Below, one piece after another: positions 44,804 through 52,747 of a stretch of 64,000 nucleotides of DNA. The DNA comes from Methylobacterium sp. Leaf108 (lineage in GTDB: Bacteria; Pseudomonadota; Alphaproteobacteria; Rhizobiales; Beijerinckiaceae): the NCBI RefSeq assembly GCF_001423265.1, contig NZ_LMND01000001.1:64128-128127 (forward strand). Reading direction: 5' to 3'. Below the pieces are notes generated by a model. It searched no databases. It saw nothing but the letters and a program-made list of their open reading frames with translations, and was not told the DNA's origin. How positions within the stretch are numbered: position 1 is the stretch's first letter; each line of letters opens with the position of its first letter. The position numbers and the translations under genes were made by a program.

Positions 44804-44989
44804 ATGCCCTGGTACGTCGGCGGATTGCTCGTGGGGGCGCTGGCCCCCCTCGCCCTGTGGTCGCTCGGAATTCGTGAGGCCTTCCAGAGCGGCGTGTACG
44901 CCGGGCTCGCCCGTTATGCCGACACGATGGTCGTCAGCGTGCCGGTCGCCCTCCTGGGGGCTTATCTCGTCCACCTCGTGAGCGGATAG
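44804..44989 (+). CDS. Small two-helix membrane protein
   Basis: A 61-residue protein with two hydrophobic segments: WYVGGLLVGALAPLALWSLG (residues 3 to 22) and TMVVSVPVALLGAYLVHLVS (41 to 60), joined by a short polar loop. It has a good ribosome site (GAAGGAG at 44787) and follows the second RMF-like gene by 15 bases, so probably the same transcript. No family recognised. Confidence 0.65.
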   Translation: MPWYVGGLLVGALAPLALWSLGIREAFQSGVYAGLARYADTMVVSVPVALLGAYLVHLVSG

Positions 44990-45035
44990 GCGCGGCGCCG
45001 TCAGCGGCGACACCTCGCCGAAAACGCGGGGCGCC

Positions 45036-45260
45036 CTAACCCGCCTGCTCCGCGCTCGTCGTGACGGTCAGGCCGTTCTGGTCGGTGATGGCGAAGAAGA
45101 CCGTCGCCGGATCGCGCGGCAAGCCGGCGATATGCGCCTCGGCCGCGGCCTTGGCATCGCCGACCGTATCGAAGGTGTCTGGCAGCAGGTACATCGGCAA
45201 GGCGTCGTCACCGTCCGCGGACGGTGGTTCGGCCAGGGTGATCTCGACCGCGTATGGCAT
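45036..45260 (-). CDS. Hypothetical small protein with hairpin over its start
   Basis: A 74-residue cytoplasmic protein, MPYAVEITLAEPPSADGDDA at the start, with DTFDTVGDAKAAAEAHIAGL in the middle and a strand-like end VFFAITDQNGLTVTTSAEQA. The alpha/beta pattern suggests a compact single domain; no family recognised. The start codon lies in one arm of a perfect 12-base inverted repeat (45251-45279), which could hide it from ribosomes. Convergent with the membrane microprotein gene on the other strand. Confidence 0.55.
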   Translation of the reverse strand: MPYAVEITLAEPPSADGDDALPMYLLPDTFDTVGDAKAAAEAHIAGLPRDPATVFFAITDQNGLTVTTSAEQAG

Positions 45261-45279
45261 GGACCGACCATGCCATACG
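45251..45279 (-). promoter_or_regulatory. Perfect hairpin covering a start codon
   Basis: CGTATGGCATGG (45251-45262) and CCATGCCATACG (45268-45279) pair over all 12 bases around a 5-base loop. On the minus strand the start ATG (45260-45258) is in the downstream arm. It may control translation or be an operator for a dimeric repressor. Confidence 0.7.
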
Positions 45280-45328
45280 CACCGGACCTCACCAAGACCG
45301 GATCAGCCGATCGGACGGCGACCCCGTC

Positions 45329-45796
45329 CTAGACCTTCAGGGGACAGGTGAGCTTGCGCCCTTCGCGACGACCGAAGGTTCGGTAGTGCAGGGCGCCGGA
45401 CTCGAGATCCCCACGCTCGACGGCGCGGCGGACGTCCGGATGGCAGCGCAGATACTCGTCTTCGTCGAATCGCGCCCGCGGCGCCCGCTGGTCCCCGCGA
45501 TCGCGCATGCGATCGTCGTTGTCGTAGCGTCGCGGGCGCCGCACATCGCGATCCTCGTCGGTCTCGCGATCACGCTCGGCGTTGCGGTCGATCTCGTCGG
45601 TGCGATCGCGGTATCGGCGCCGGTCGTCATCGTTGTCGCGGCGGCGGCGATCGCTACGGTTGCGGTCATCGCCCTCGTCGGTGCCGTAGCCGTAGTCGGG
45701 GCCGCCGCGCTGCGCCACGGCCTGATCGATCGCAGCGACGAGGCTCAGCCCGGCGAAGCTCACGCCGACGAGTGCCGAAACCCAAAACGTCTTCAT
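45329..45796 (-). CDS. Secreted Asp/Arg-rich protein with C-terminal Y-L-x-x-H-P-D-V motif
   Basis: A 155-residue protein with a signal peptide (MKTFWVSALVGVSFAGLSLV, cleavage likely after AVAQ). The middle, residues about 32 to 105, is low-complexity and dominated by D, R, N, E and Y, likely disordered. The last 45 residues form a small motif, FDEDEYLRCHPDVRRAVERG then ALHYRTFGRREGRKL, of the kind (Y-L-x-x-(N/H)-P-D-V, H-Y, G-x-x-E-G-R) that recurs in surface and matrix proteins of alphaproteobacteria. Function unknown; envelope or matrix role is a guess. Confidence 0.7.
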   Translation of the reverse strand: MKTFWVSALVGVSFAGLSLVAAIDQAVAQRGGPDYGYGTDEGDDRNRSDRRRRDNDDDRRRYRDRTDEIDRNAERDRETDEDRDVRRPRRYDNDDRMRDRGDQRAPRARFDEDEYLRCHPDVRRAVERGDLESGALHYRTFGRREGRKLTCPLKV

Positions 45797-45877
45797 GCCG
45801 GCATCCTCGTGTCGGCGACGTCAAACGTTTGCGGAGGCCGATCGTTCGACCTCCGGCGGTGATCCGCTCGGACGGCC

Positions 45878-46129
45878 TCAGCCACAGGTCCGGCGGTAGC
45901 GCCGGCAGTTGCCCTGGCCCTCTTCGGCGTAGAGATCCTTGTTCTCGCAGCGGTCGCGAAGCTCGCGGCACATGCGGCGGAAGCGGCGATCGTCCCGTTC
46001 TTCGCGGTAGCCGCGCCCGTCGTCGACCTCGACGCCGCCGGGACCGATCCGGAACCCCTGCGCGAAGCTCGGCGCGTCCTGCAGCATCAGGGCCCCCAGG
46101 GCAGCCGTCACCACGAGTATCTTGCGCAT
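45878..46129 (-). CDS. Small secreted cysteine/arginine-rich protein
   Basis: An 83-residue protein with a signal peptide (MRKILVVTAALGALMLQDAP, likely cut after SFAQ). The mature part FRIGPGGVEVDDGRGYREER is followed by a charged helix with four cysteines (RRMCRELRDRCENKDLY and GNCRRYRRTCG) that can form two disulphides. The G-F-R-I-G-P-G-G-V-E-V-D start is common in small secreted proteins of Methylobacterium-type bacteria. Two upstream Mets lie in arginine-rich noise, so ATG 46129 is chosen. Confidence 0.7.
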   Translation of the reverse strand: MRKILVVTAALGALMLQDAPSFAQGFRIGPGGVEVDDGRGYREERDDRRFRRMCRELRDRCENKDLYAEEGQGNCRRYRRTCG

Positions 46130-46355
46130 TGAAACCTCCACGCGTCCGGATGTTCGAACGGCATGACAAACGCGCATGCGTCGAAATGGTTCGCGCTCGG
46201 GGGTTGCAAATGGTCGGCGAGGTCGGGAGGTCACATGCGGCCGGGGCCGCTCAGCCGGGCACGTCGACGGAGGCGATGGGGCGAAGAGGGCTTCGCCGCC
46301 GGTGGCCACCGACCCATGGCGACGCGCCAACTCATTGACGATACGCCGGAATGCC

Positions 46356-46432
46356 TGGCGACCCCGGTTGGGCTCGAACCAACGACCTGCCGCTTAGAAG
46401 GCGGCTGCTCTATCCAGCTGAGCTACGGAGTC
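46356..46432 (-). tRNA. tRNA-Arg (anticodon UCU)
   Basis: Read on the minus strand, 77 bases including encoded CCA. Acceptor arms GACTCCG and CGGGGTC pair with one T-G pair; the D-arm is GCTCAGCTGGATAGAGC, the anticodon stem GCCGC/GCGGC around loop CTTCTAA (anticodon TCT, codon AGA), and the T-arm contains GGTTCGAGCC. AGA is a rare codon in this GC-rich genome. The genome's polysaccharide cluster begins on its 5' side. Confidence 0.95.
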
Positions 46433-46455
46433 GGGGGCGTCGCGCGCCCCAGAAG

Positions 46456-46473
46456 CCACGGCTCCCGCCGTGG
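46456..46473 (-). terminator. Short hairpin between the wzy-like gene and tRNA-Arg
   Basis: Perfect 7-base stem CCACGGC/GCCGTGG with a 4-base loop, 18 bases after the wzy-like stop and 24 bases before the tRNA 5' end. It may end the polysaccharide transcript; no U-tract is present. Confidence 0.4.
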
Positions 46474-46490
46474 GTCAAGCGTTTCGCCCG

Positions 46491-47858
46491 TCAGGCGCTT
46501 TCCGCCCCGGGACGGGGGCCGGACGGGCGGTGCGGGGCGCTTCCCGTGTCGTCGACCGGGGTGGCCCGTCCCTGGAGGCGCAGACCCGCGATCGCCACCA
46601 GCATCATGAACCACAGGACGCTTCCGGAGCTGAAGAAGATGCTCTCCACGCAGGCGGTGAACAGCGCATAGAGCCAGATGTCGACGTAGAGCTTGTTCAG
46701 CGGCGTGTACCGCGTGGCGTGCGTGCGCGCGAGGCCGCGGAGCGGGACCCCGATCACGAACAGCAACGTCAGGATCAGCCCCGGAATGCCAGTGGTGATC
46801 GCACTGTCGAGATAGGCGTTGTGGCCGTTGAAGGCGGCCGCGGCCCAGTCCTGGCCGCTGCCGGCGCGGTAGACCATGTCGCCGGTCTGCCAGAACAGCT
46901 GGAAGCCGTGTCCGAACACCGGTTTCTGCGCCACCGCATCGACGCCGATCCTCCAGATGTCGCTGCGGTTGGTGAAGGTCGGGTCGATGCCGATGGCGGC
47001 GACCAGGTCGCGGATCGCGGGTACCGTCGTGGAACCGAGGGTGAGGGTGTTGATGGCCACCACGCCCCCGACCACGATCGGGATGCGCAGGAACCGCCAG
47101 CGTTCGAACATCCACGACAGGATGAGGATGGCGGGCAGCGCGGCGGTGGCGGTCTTGCCGCCGGCGTGGAGGAGGAACACCACGGCAAAGACGAAGACCG
47201 TCGCCCCCAGGAGCCTCAGGCCCTTCCGGAAGGCATAGAGACCGACGAAGCTGATCACGACCATCACCGTCGAGGCCGCGTTCTTGTGCGGGAAATGGCC
47301 CCGCCAAAGCCCGGCGTTCATCGGCTCGCGCAGCTCGGAGAACTGGTGGATCGACAGGTTCGGCAGGAACAGCACGCCGAAGAAGGCGATGGCGAGGGTC
47401 GCCGCGACGCAGAGCGCGAGGATGCGGGCGAACTGCGCCTCCGAGCGGGGCAGGAACACGATGATGCTGGCGTTGACGCAGGTCAGGATCGCCAGGACGG
47501 TCCTCTTGATCGCCAGATCGGGATGGTCCGAGATGGCCGAGGCCATCAGGAACCAGATCGTGAGCGCCACGAGGAGCGTGCGGGGCTGGCCGATCTCGCC
47601 CCGCATCGGCGCGGCCAGGGCGAACAGCCAGAGCCCGGCCGTGAGGGACAGAAACACGATCTGGTTGAGGGTGTTGGACTTGTCGGTGGCCGGATCGACC
47701 GCCGCCGCCGCCGTCAGGTCGACGAAGGGGTTCGTCGACACGAAGTAGAACAGCAGCGTCGCCACCAGGAGGCACACGCCGACGAGGTGACCGCCGGCAT
47801 GCGCCCCCGTCCGGTCCCGGTGATCGCTAGCCGATAGGGGGATGCTGCCGTCGCTCAT
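46491..47858 (-). CDS. O-antigen ligase/polymerase family membrane protein (Wzy/WaaL type)
   Basis: A 455-residue polytopic membrane protein with about ten to twelve helices and one large periplasmic loop (residues about 275 to 345). It contains the O-antigen ligase family features GHFPHKNAASTVMVVISFVG near 187, TNRSDIWRIGVDAVAQKPVF near 295 and the following GHGFQLFWQTGD, and AFNGHNAYLDSAITTGIPGL near 342 (H-N-x-Y-L). Such proteins polymerise repeat units or ligate chains in the periplasm. It is divergent from the wzx-like gene and belongs to the polysaccharide cluster. Confidence 0.88.
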   Translation of the reverse strand: MSDGSIPLSASDHRDRTGAHAGGHLVGVCLLVATLLFYFVSTNPFVDLTAAAAVDPATDKSNTLNQIVFLSLTAGLWLFALAAPMRGEIGQPRTLLVALTIWFLMASAISDHPDLAIKRTVLAILTCVNASIIVFLPRSEAQFARILALCVAATLAIAFFGVLFLPNLSIHQFSELREPMNAGLWRGHFPHKNAASTVMVVISFVGLYAFRKGLRLLGATVFVFAVVFLLHAGGKTATAALPAILILSWMFERWRFLRIPIVVGGVVAINTLTLGSTTVPAIRDLVAAIGIDPTFTNRSDIWRIGVDAVAQKPVFGHGFQLFWQTGDMVYRAGSGQDWAAAAFNGHNAYLDSAITTGIPGLILTLLFVIGVPLRGLARTHATRYTPLNKLYVDIWLYALFTACVESIFFSSGSVLWFMMLVAIAGLRLQGRATPVDDTGSAPHRPSGPRPGAESA

Positions 47859-48267
47859 GATCGGCTCCTCGTCGCGACCGTCGATCCCCCGCCGCCGGTC
47901 GCACGCGCGCGCGCGAGCCGGGGCAGGCGGGGTCGGGGAGCCGGACGCGACGATCCGCCGGGCGCCCTTACCTCCCGGTTAATCGCCTCCCGGTTAATCG
48001 ATCGCCGACCGGCTCGGTGAAACCGACGCCGGCGGCGGATTTCGCGGGACGGGAGCACCCTGGGATCGCCTCGGGAGCAGGCACCGGTCGCCCGTCGCGC
48101 CTACCACCGGTGATCCCTCGGTTATCCGGGCTCGATTGCAATCGCGCGTTAAGCGCATCGCCCGGAAACACCCTGACAACGCCGCCCCGAAGGCAGACGG
48201 GGGCGGCGCGACGCGGTATGCCGCATCGCACGGAAGACCCGAAGCCAGCCGTGCGAAAAGGGCGTTT
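47859..48267. other. Divergent wzy/wzx intergenic region with 15-base tandem duplication
   Basis: About 400 bases between the divergent wzy-like and wzx-like genes with no supported gene. CCTCCCGGTTAATCG occurs twice in direct tandem at 47971-47985 and 47986-48000, a perfect duplication that could be paired operator sites. A TTG at 48136 or other codons could extend the wzx-like gene leftward, but that stretch does not look like a transporter. Confidence 0.55.
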
Positions 48268-49584
48268 GTGGCCATTGCAACCTCCTCGGATGGCCCGCGC
48301 CCGCGCAGGTTCGCCGTCACCCTGAGCTACCTGTTCTCGACCAGCACGCTCGTCGTCAGCAACGCGGCGCAGCTCATCACGTTCGCGCTGCTCGCCCGCG
48401 GCCTCGGGCTCGAACAGTTCGGCCTCCTGATGTCGGTGATCGCGGTCACGAACGTCGCCGTGCAGATCTGCGGGCTGGGCGCCGACGAGACCCTGGTGCG
48501 GCGGGTCGCGGCCGATCCCGGTCTCTACGCGAACGCCCTCGGGCACCACCTCATCCTCCTCTGCGGCACCGGCCTCGTCCTCTGCCTGGTCCTCGGCATC
48601 GCGCTGCCGAGCTTCATCACCCTGTCACCGGACCCTCTGACGAACGCCCTGGCGCTGAGCGCGCTGGTGGTGACGAACGTCGTGCTCGTGCGCGTCATCC
48701 TCCTCGCCGAGCGCGTCTACATCGCCCGCGGGCAGATGGGCGGCGCCAATGCGATCAACATCGGCTTCGCGCTCGCTCGGACCGCGGCGGCCGGCCTGGC
48801 GTGCGGGCTCATCGGGGTCGACCGGGCCGGCGAATGGGCGTTCTGGATGCTCGGTTCGCACGTCCTCATCGCCGGCGCCTGCGTCGTGGCGATGCGCCGG
48901 TTCGGCCGGCCGCACTGGGGGATCCTGCGCGGCGAGGTCCGGCAGGGGATCTACTTCACGACGCCGTTCCTGTTTCGCGCCTTTCGCCAGAACATCGATT
49001 TCCTGATGCTGAGCATCGTCGCCGGGCCCGAGGCGATCGGCGCCTACAGCGTCGCCCGCCGCATCGTCGACACCAGCATCCTGACCACGGAGGCGTTGCA
49101 CAGGGTCATGTACCCGCGCCTCGCCAGGGCGGCGGTGGGCGGCTACCACGCCATGAGGCCCCTGATCGCCGGGCTGGCCGCGCTGGCTATCGCCATCGGC
49201 GTCGTCACCGCCGTGGCGACCTGGCTCGTCGCCCCGGCGATGCCGTGGCTGTTCGGGGCGCAATTCTCCGCCATGGTCTACGATCTGCGGATCATGTGCT
49301 GGACCGTGATCCTGGTGGCGATCCACGATGCCGCAGCCGAGGTTCTGGGTGCCTCGGGCCGGCATGGCATCCGGGCGGCGATCTACAACGTCGGCAACCT
49401 CATCGGGGCGGCGGTCTCGGCGGTCCTGACCTACTACCTCCTCCTGCCGGGCGTGTTCCTCAGCCTGTACATCACCGAAGTCGGCCTGGCCGTGGCCTTC
49501 TGGGTCGCGCTCTTCGTCCTGATACGGCGCGACCGCGAGCGGGCCGTCGGCGCGAGCTTCCGTCCGGCGGAGCAGGCGCGGTGA
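48268..49584 (+). CDS. Wzx-like polysaccharide flippase (MATE/PST superfamily)
   Basis: A 438-residue (from GTG 48268) polytopic membrane protein with about twelve helices, carrying undecaprenyl-linked repeat units across the inner membrane. Features: YLFSTSTLVVSNAAQLITFA near 17, LLARGLGLEQFGLLMSVIAV near 37 (the R-G-L-G-x-x-x-F/Y-G motif of PST exporters) and YSVARRIVDTSILTTEALHR near 260. The start is uncertain: the open frame extends to TTG 48136 but the extra 44 residues are charged and unlike the family. Works with the Wzy-like and Wzz-like proteins nearby. Confidence 0.85.
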   Translation: MAIATSSDGPRPRRFAVTLSYLFSTSTLVVSNAAQLITFALLARGLGLEQFGLLMSVIAVTNVAVQICGLGADETLVRRVAADPGLYANALGHHLILLCGTGLVLCLVLGIALPSFITLSPDPLTNALALSALVVTNVVLVRVILLAERVYIARGQMGGANAINIGFALARTAAAGLACGLIGVDRAGEWAFWMLGSHVLIAGACVVAMRRFGRPHWGILRGEVRQGIYFTTPFLFRAFRQNIDFLMLSIVAGPEAIGAYSVARRIVDTSILTTEALHRVMYPRLARAAVGGYHAMRPLIAGLAALAIAIGVVTAVATWLVAPAMPWLFGAQFSAMVYDLRIMCWTVILVAIHDAAAEVLGASGRHGIRAAIYNVGNLIGAAVSAVLTYYLLLPGVFLSLYITEVGLAVAFWVALFVLIRRDRERAVGASFRPAEQAR

Positions 49585-49792
49585 CGACGACCGTGGCCCC
49601 GCCGGCCGGCCGCATCACCCCGGACCGTCGCGACCGCGCGTTACCCGGACGACGGCCGAGCCGGCGCTCCCCTCGTGTTTCGCAGACCGGCGTCACGTCT
49701 GAGTAAGGCAAAGAGCACGAAGCCCGTGTGCAGGCACCATCTGTAAACGACGTCCACGATACAGATCCCGATCAGTAGAAGGCGCGCGATAA

Positions 49793-50998
49793 ATGACGTC
49801 GGTCGACATGCATGAAACGTCAGCGGTTCCTGCCCGAGAGACCGCCTCCGCGCAGCGCCGGGACATGACCGTCGCCTCGCTGGTGATCACGGTCGGCAGG
49901 TCGCCGGCCGATTTCGCCGAGTGGCCCCGCACCGACCGGCTGGGCGAGGCGCGGTGCCACGTCTTTCAGTGCGCCGACATCCTCGACATCTGGATCGATA
50001 CGATCGGCCGGGCGCGGTCGATCAGCGTCCATTGCGTCGGGGTCCATGACGCGGCCGGCCGGCCGGTCATGCTGCTCGCCCTTGGCATCGAGCGAAAGCG
50101 CGGCGTGCGCGTCCTCGGCTTTCTCGACGGCAGCGTCTCGGACTACTGCCAGCCGGTCCTTTTTCCGCCCAGCGCCGACATCGATCCCGGCATGGCCGGC
50201 GAGATCTGGGCGCGGATCCAGACGGCTCTGCCGCACTTCGACATCGCCGTGCTCGACAAGATGCCGCCCGAGGTCGGCGACCTGCCCAATCCGCTGATCC
50301 ACCTCGGCGCGGTGCTCATGCCGGAGGCCGGCCACGTCATGAGCCTGCACGGCAGCCGCGCCGAGGTCGAGGGTCGCATTCCGGCCTCGAAGCGCCACAA
50401 GCGCTATCAGCGCCAGTTGATGAAGGAGCGGACGGTCTCCTTCTCGGCTGCCGACACCACCGACATGGCCAACGTCTATTTCGACGCCATGGTGGTCAAC
50501 AAGACGCGGCGCTTCGCGGAGACGCGGGTGCCCGGCTTCGAACTGCCGGGGAAGCTGGAGTTCTTCCGCGAGGCGACGCGCCGCCTGCCCCAGCTCGCCC
50601 CCGTCCACCTCTCGGCCGTGCAGGCGGACGCGGAGATCATCGCGAGCCATTGGGGCCTCGTGATGGGTGACCGCTTCTACTTCCTGATGACCGCCTATGC
50701 CGATGGCACCTGGCGCAAGTTTTCGCCGGGCCGCATCCTAAACGACGAACTGATCCTTTGGTGCCATGCCAACGGCTACCGCTGGTTCGACTTCGGGATC
50801 GGCAACGAGGACTACAAATACGAGTATTGCGACGTGACGATCCCGCTGTACGAGGCGCGCATCCCGGTCACGTGGCTCGGCCGCCTGTCCCTGCGTGCCG
50901 GCGCGTTCCTCGCCTGGCTTCGGACCCTGACGGTCTGGCAGAGGCTGCGGCCCTACAAGTGGGCGCTCATGCGCAGGTTCGCCAAGAAGCCGGACTGA
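49793..50998 (+). CDS. FemAB/CelD-type GNAT acyltransferase
   Basis: A 401-residue cytoplasmic protein with a C-terminal Acetyltransf_6 (CelD/BcsL-like) domain: SKRHKRYQRQLMKERTVSFS near residue 199, HLSAVQADAEIIASHWGLVM near 275, and YRWFDFGIGNEDYKYEYCDV near 323 with the family's D-F-G-x-G-x-E-x-Y-K. These enzymes modify polysaccharides or cell-wall precursors with acyl or aminoacyl groups; here an acyl decoration of the exopolysaccharide is likely. The N-terminal half is a second, degenerate GNAT fold. Same direction as the flippase gene, 208 bases after it. Confidence 0.82.
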   Translation: MTSVDMHETSAVPARETASAQRRDMTVASLVITVGRSPADFAEWPRTDRLGEARCHVFQCADILDIWIDTIGRARSISVHCVGVHDAAGRPVMLLALGIERKRGVRVLGFLDGSVSDYCQPVLFPPSADIDPGMAGEIWARIQTALPHFDIAVLDKMPPEVGDLPNPLIHLGAVLMPEAGHVMSLHGSRAEVEGRIPASKRHKRYQRQLMKERTVSFSAADTTDMANVYFDAMVVNKTRRFAETRVPGFELPGKLEFFREATRRLPQLAPVHLSAVQADAEIIASHWGLVMGDRFYFLMTAYADGTWRKFSPGRILNDELILWCHANGYRWFDFGIGNEDYKYEYCDVTIPLYEARIPVTWLGRLSLRAGAFLAWLRTLTVWQRLRPYKWALMRRFAKKPD

Positions 50999-51542
50999 CG
51001 AACGGGGGTGTGGGGCATCGTCCGTGACGCGCGGTGCCATCGCACGATGGGGCGGCCCCACCCTCCGGAGCGACGGAGGCCGGCGACCGTCGTCGACGTG
51101 ACGGCCTGACAAACCACGTCCCGTCGATCACGCCGTCATGCGGACGTGGGCTTCGCCCGGGGCGCCGCGCGGGCCGGGTCACACGGTTCCCGCTTTGCTC
51201 TCCTCGCCCACGGCGCCCGGACATGCCCGAGATCTGCCCCCACGTACCCGGACCCACTCGGATGCGGTGAGGAGGTGGCCGGGTGTCCCATCGCGGAGGC
51301 CAGCGGAACCGGCCCCACCCCGAACCTTTCTCCGCAGAGGGGACCGGACGCGCTTCACCGAACGGAGCGGGCGCCCGTATCCGGCACGCCTGCCGGCGCG
51401 TCGGCGCGATCACGCCGGGAGCGGCGCGGCCTGCAGGGCGTCATCGGAGCTGTGGGCGCTGTCGTCGAGCCGGGCTCGGGCCACCGTCGCGGACTGCGCG
51501 CGCCGCAGCCCGGACGTCAGCGCGCTCAGGGTCCCCGAGCGC
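50999..51542. other. Convergent intergenic region containing decayed repeat copy 4
   Basis: About 540 bases without a gene between the acyltransferase and a GT4 gene. At 51125-51198 (minus orientation) a decayed copy of the two-hairpin repeat is seen: GATCACGCCGTCATGCGGAC, then GGGCTTCGCCCGGGGCGCCG and CGGTTCCCGCTTTGC. It keeps the linker and half of the terminal palindrome; the other half and the second dyad are lost. The remainder shows no clear feature. Confidence 0.7.
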
Positions 51543-52742
51543 TCAGGGGCCCGGGCGGGAGAGCGGCGCCCGGCCGGGAGCCCGCGTGCGCGGGGAAGGG
51601 GCGTCGCGGACGGTGATGTAGAGTTCGCGGGTGCGCGCGGCGATGACGTCCCAGTCGAAGACGCGGCGGATCCGCTCGCGGCTCTCGGTGCGCTCGGCCT
51701 CGTCCAGCAGGCGGTTGCAGGCCCTGACCAGGCCGTTCGTCAGCGCGCCGATGTCCCTGACCGGAAAGTAGCAGGCCTCGGGCAAGCCGACCTCGCGGTT
51801 GGGCGGGATGTCGCTGGAGAGGGTCGGCACTCCGTAGGACAGGGCCTCGAGAAGCGCGATCGGAAGCCCCTCGTGGCTCGACGGCAGCACGAACAGGCCG
51901 GCATGGGCCAGAAGCTCCTGTAGCGCCGGACCGGTCTGGAAGCCCGTGGTGACGACCCCCTTCGTCCGGTTCGCCCGGTCGAGCACCTGGCGCGAGTAGC
52001 TGTCCGCGTGATCGGCGCCGCCCACGAGGGCGAGTTTCCAGCCGGGCAGGTCGGCCCTGGCGAAGGCCTCGATCAGGTCGAGGTGGCGCTTCTCGGGCAC
52101 GAGGCGGCTCACCATGACGACGTAGCGGCCGCGTTCGAGGCCGAAGCGGTCGAGCGTGCCGGCCTCCGGGGGCACGGGATGGACCGTGACGCCGTTGGGG
52201 ATCGGCGACACCGCCACCGCGTGGCGGGCGGTGACGACCGAGGCGATGTCGCGCGAGACGGCGATGCGGCCGTGGGCAAAACGCATCCCGGCCCATTCCC
52301 CGAAACGGAGCATCGCGCGCGCCAGGCGGCCCCATTTCTCGCGGTCGTAGTCGAAGCCGTGATGGGTGACGACGACCCGCAGACCGAGGCCGCGCGCCAG
52401 CGGCACGAGCAGGCTCGGACCGATGGCGTGGATGTGGAGGATGTCGGGCCGGACCCACGCGGCGTAGAGCACGCCGAGGAACGTATGCACGAGCGCCTCG
52501 AGGACGGTCATGCGCGGGCACGGCAGCGGCGTGACGCGCACACCGCGCCATTCGAAGGGACGCCGCGACGGGAGGTAGCGCGCCCGTCCGATCACCTCGA
52601 CCGCACAGCCCGAGCGCACGAGGCGCTGCGCCAGTTCCTGGACATGCCGTTCGACCCCGCCCTGCAGGTCGGGGATGCCGCGCAGGCCGAGCATCATGAT
52701 GCGCAGCGGCACGCGGGGCGAGGAAGACGGCCGGCTCGTCAT
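51543..52742 (-). CDS. GT4 glycosyltransferase (first)
   Basis: A 399-residue GT-B fold retaining glycosyltransferase. N-terminal acceptor domain: RIMMLGLRGIPDLQGGVERH near residue 14 (G-G-V-E-R-H). C-terminal donor domain: VVMVSRLVPEKRHLDLIEAF near 215 and the E-x7-E motif SHEGLPIALLEALSYGVPTL near 305. It probably adds one sugar to the lipid-linked repeat unit of the exopolysaccharide. It is last in the minus-strand run, 5 bases after the second GT4 gene. Sugar unknown. Confidence 0.92.
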   Translation of the reverse strand: MTSRPSSSPRVPLRIMMLGLRGIPDLQGGVERHVQELAQRLVRSGCAVEVIGRARYLPSRRPFEWRGVRVTPLPCPRMTVLEALVHTFLGVLYAAWVRPDILHIHAIGPSLLVPLARGLGLRVVVTHHGFDYDREKWGRLARAMLRFGEWAGMRFAHGRIAVSRDIASVVTARHAVAVSPIPNGVTVHPVPPEAGTLDRFGLERGRYVVMVSRLVPEKRHLDLIEAFARADLPGWKLALVGGADHADSYSRQVLDRANRTKGVVTTGFQTGPALQELLAHAGLFVLPSSHEGLPIALLEALSYGVPTLSSDIPPNREVGLPEACYFPVRDIGALTNGLVRACNRLLDEAERTESRERIRRVFDWDVIAARTRELYITVRDAPSPRTRAPGRAPLSRPGP

Positions 52743-52747
52743 GGCGC

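Noticed and set aside
45254..45862. Plus-strand open frame that looks like a multi-helix membrane protein
   Set aside because: The hydrophobic runs come from reading the repeated Asp/Arg codons of the secreted protein backwards (GAT/CGC give ATC/GCG). No ribosome site and no family; the minus-strand gene has a signal peptide and a good end motif.
46356..46432. tRNA-Arg as the integration site of a genomic island carrying the polysaccharide genes
   Set aside because: The polysaccharide genes lie on the 5' side of the tRNA; integration normally targets the 3' end. No integrase and no repeated tRNA 3' fragment were seen.
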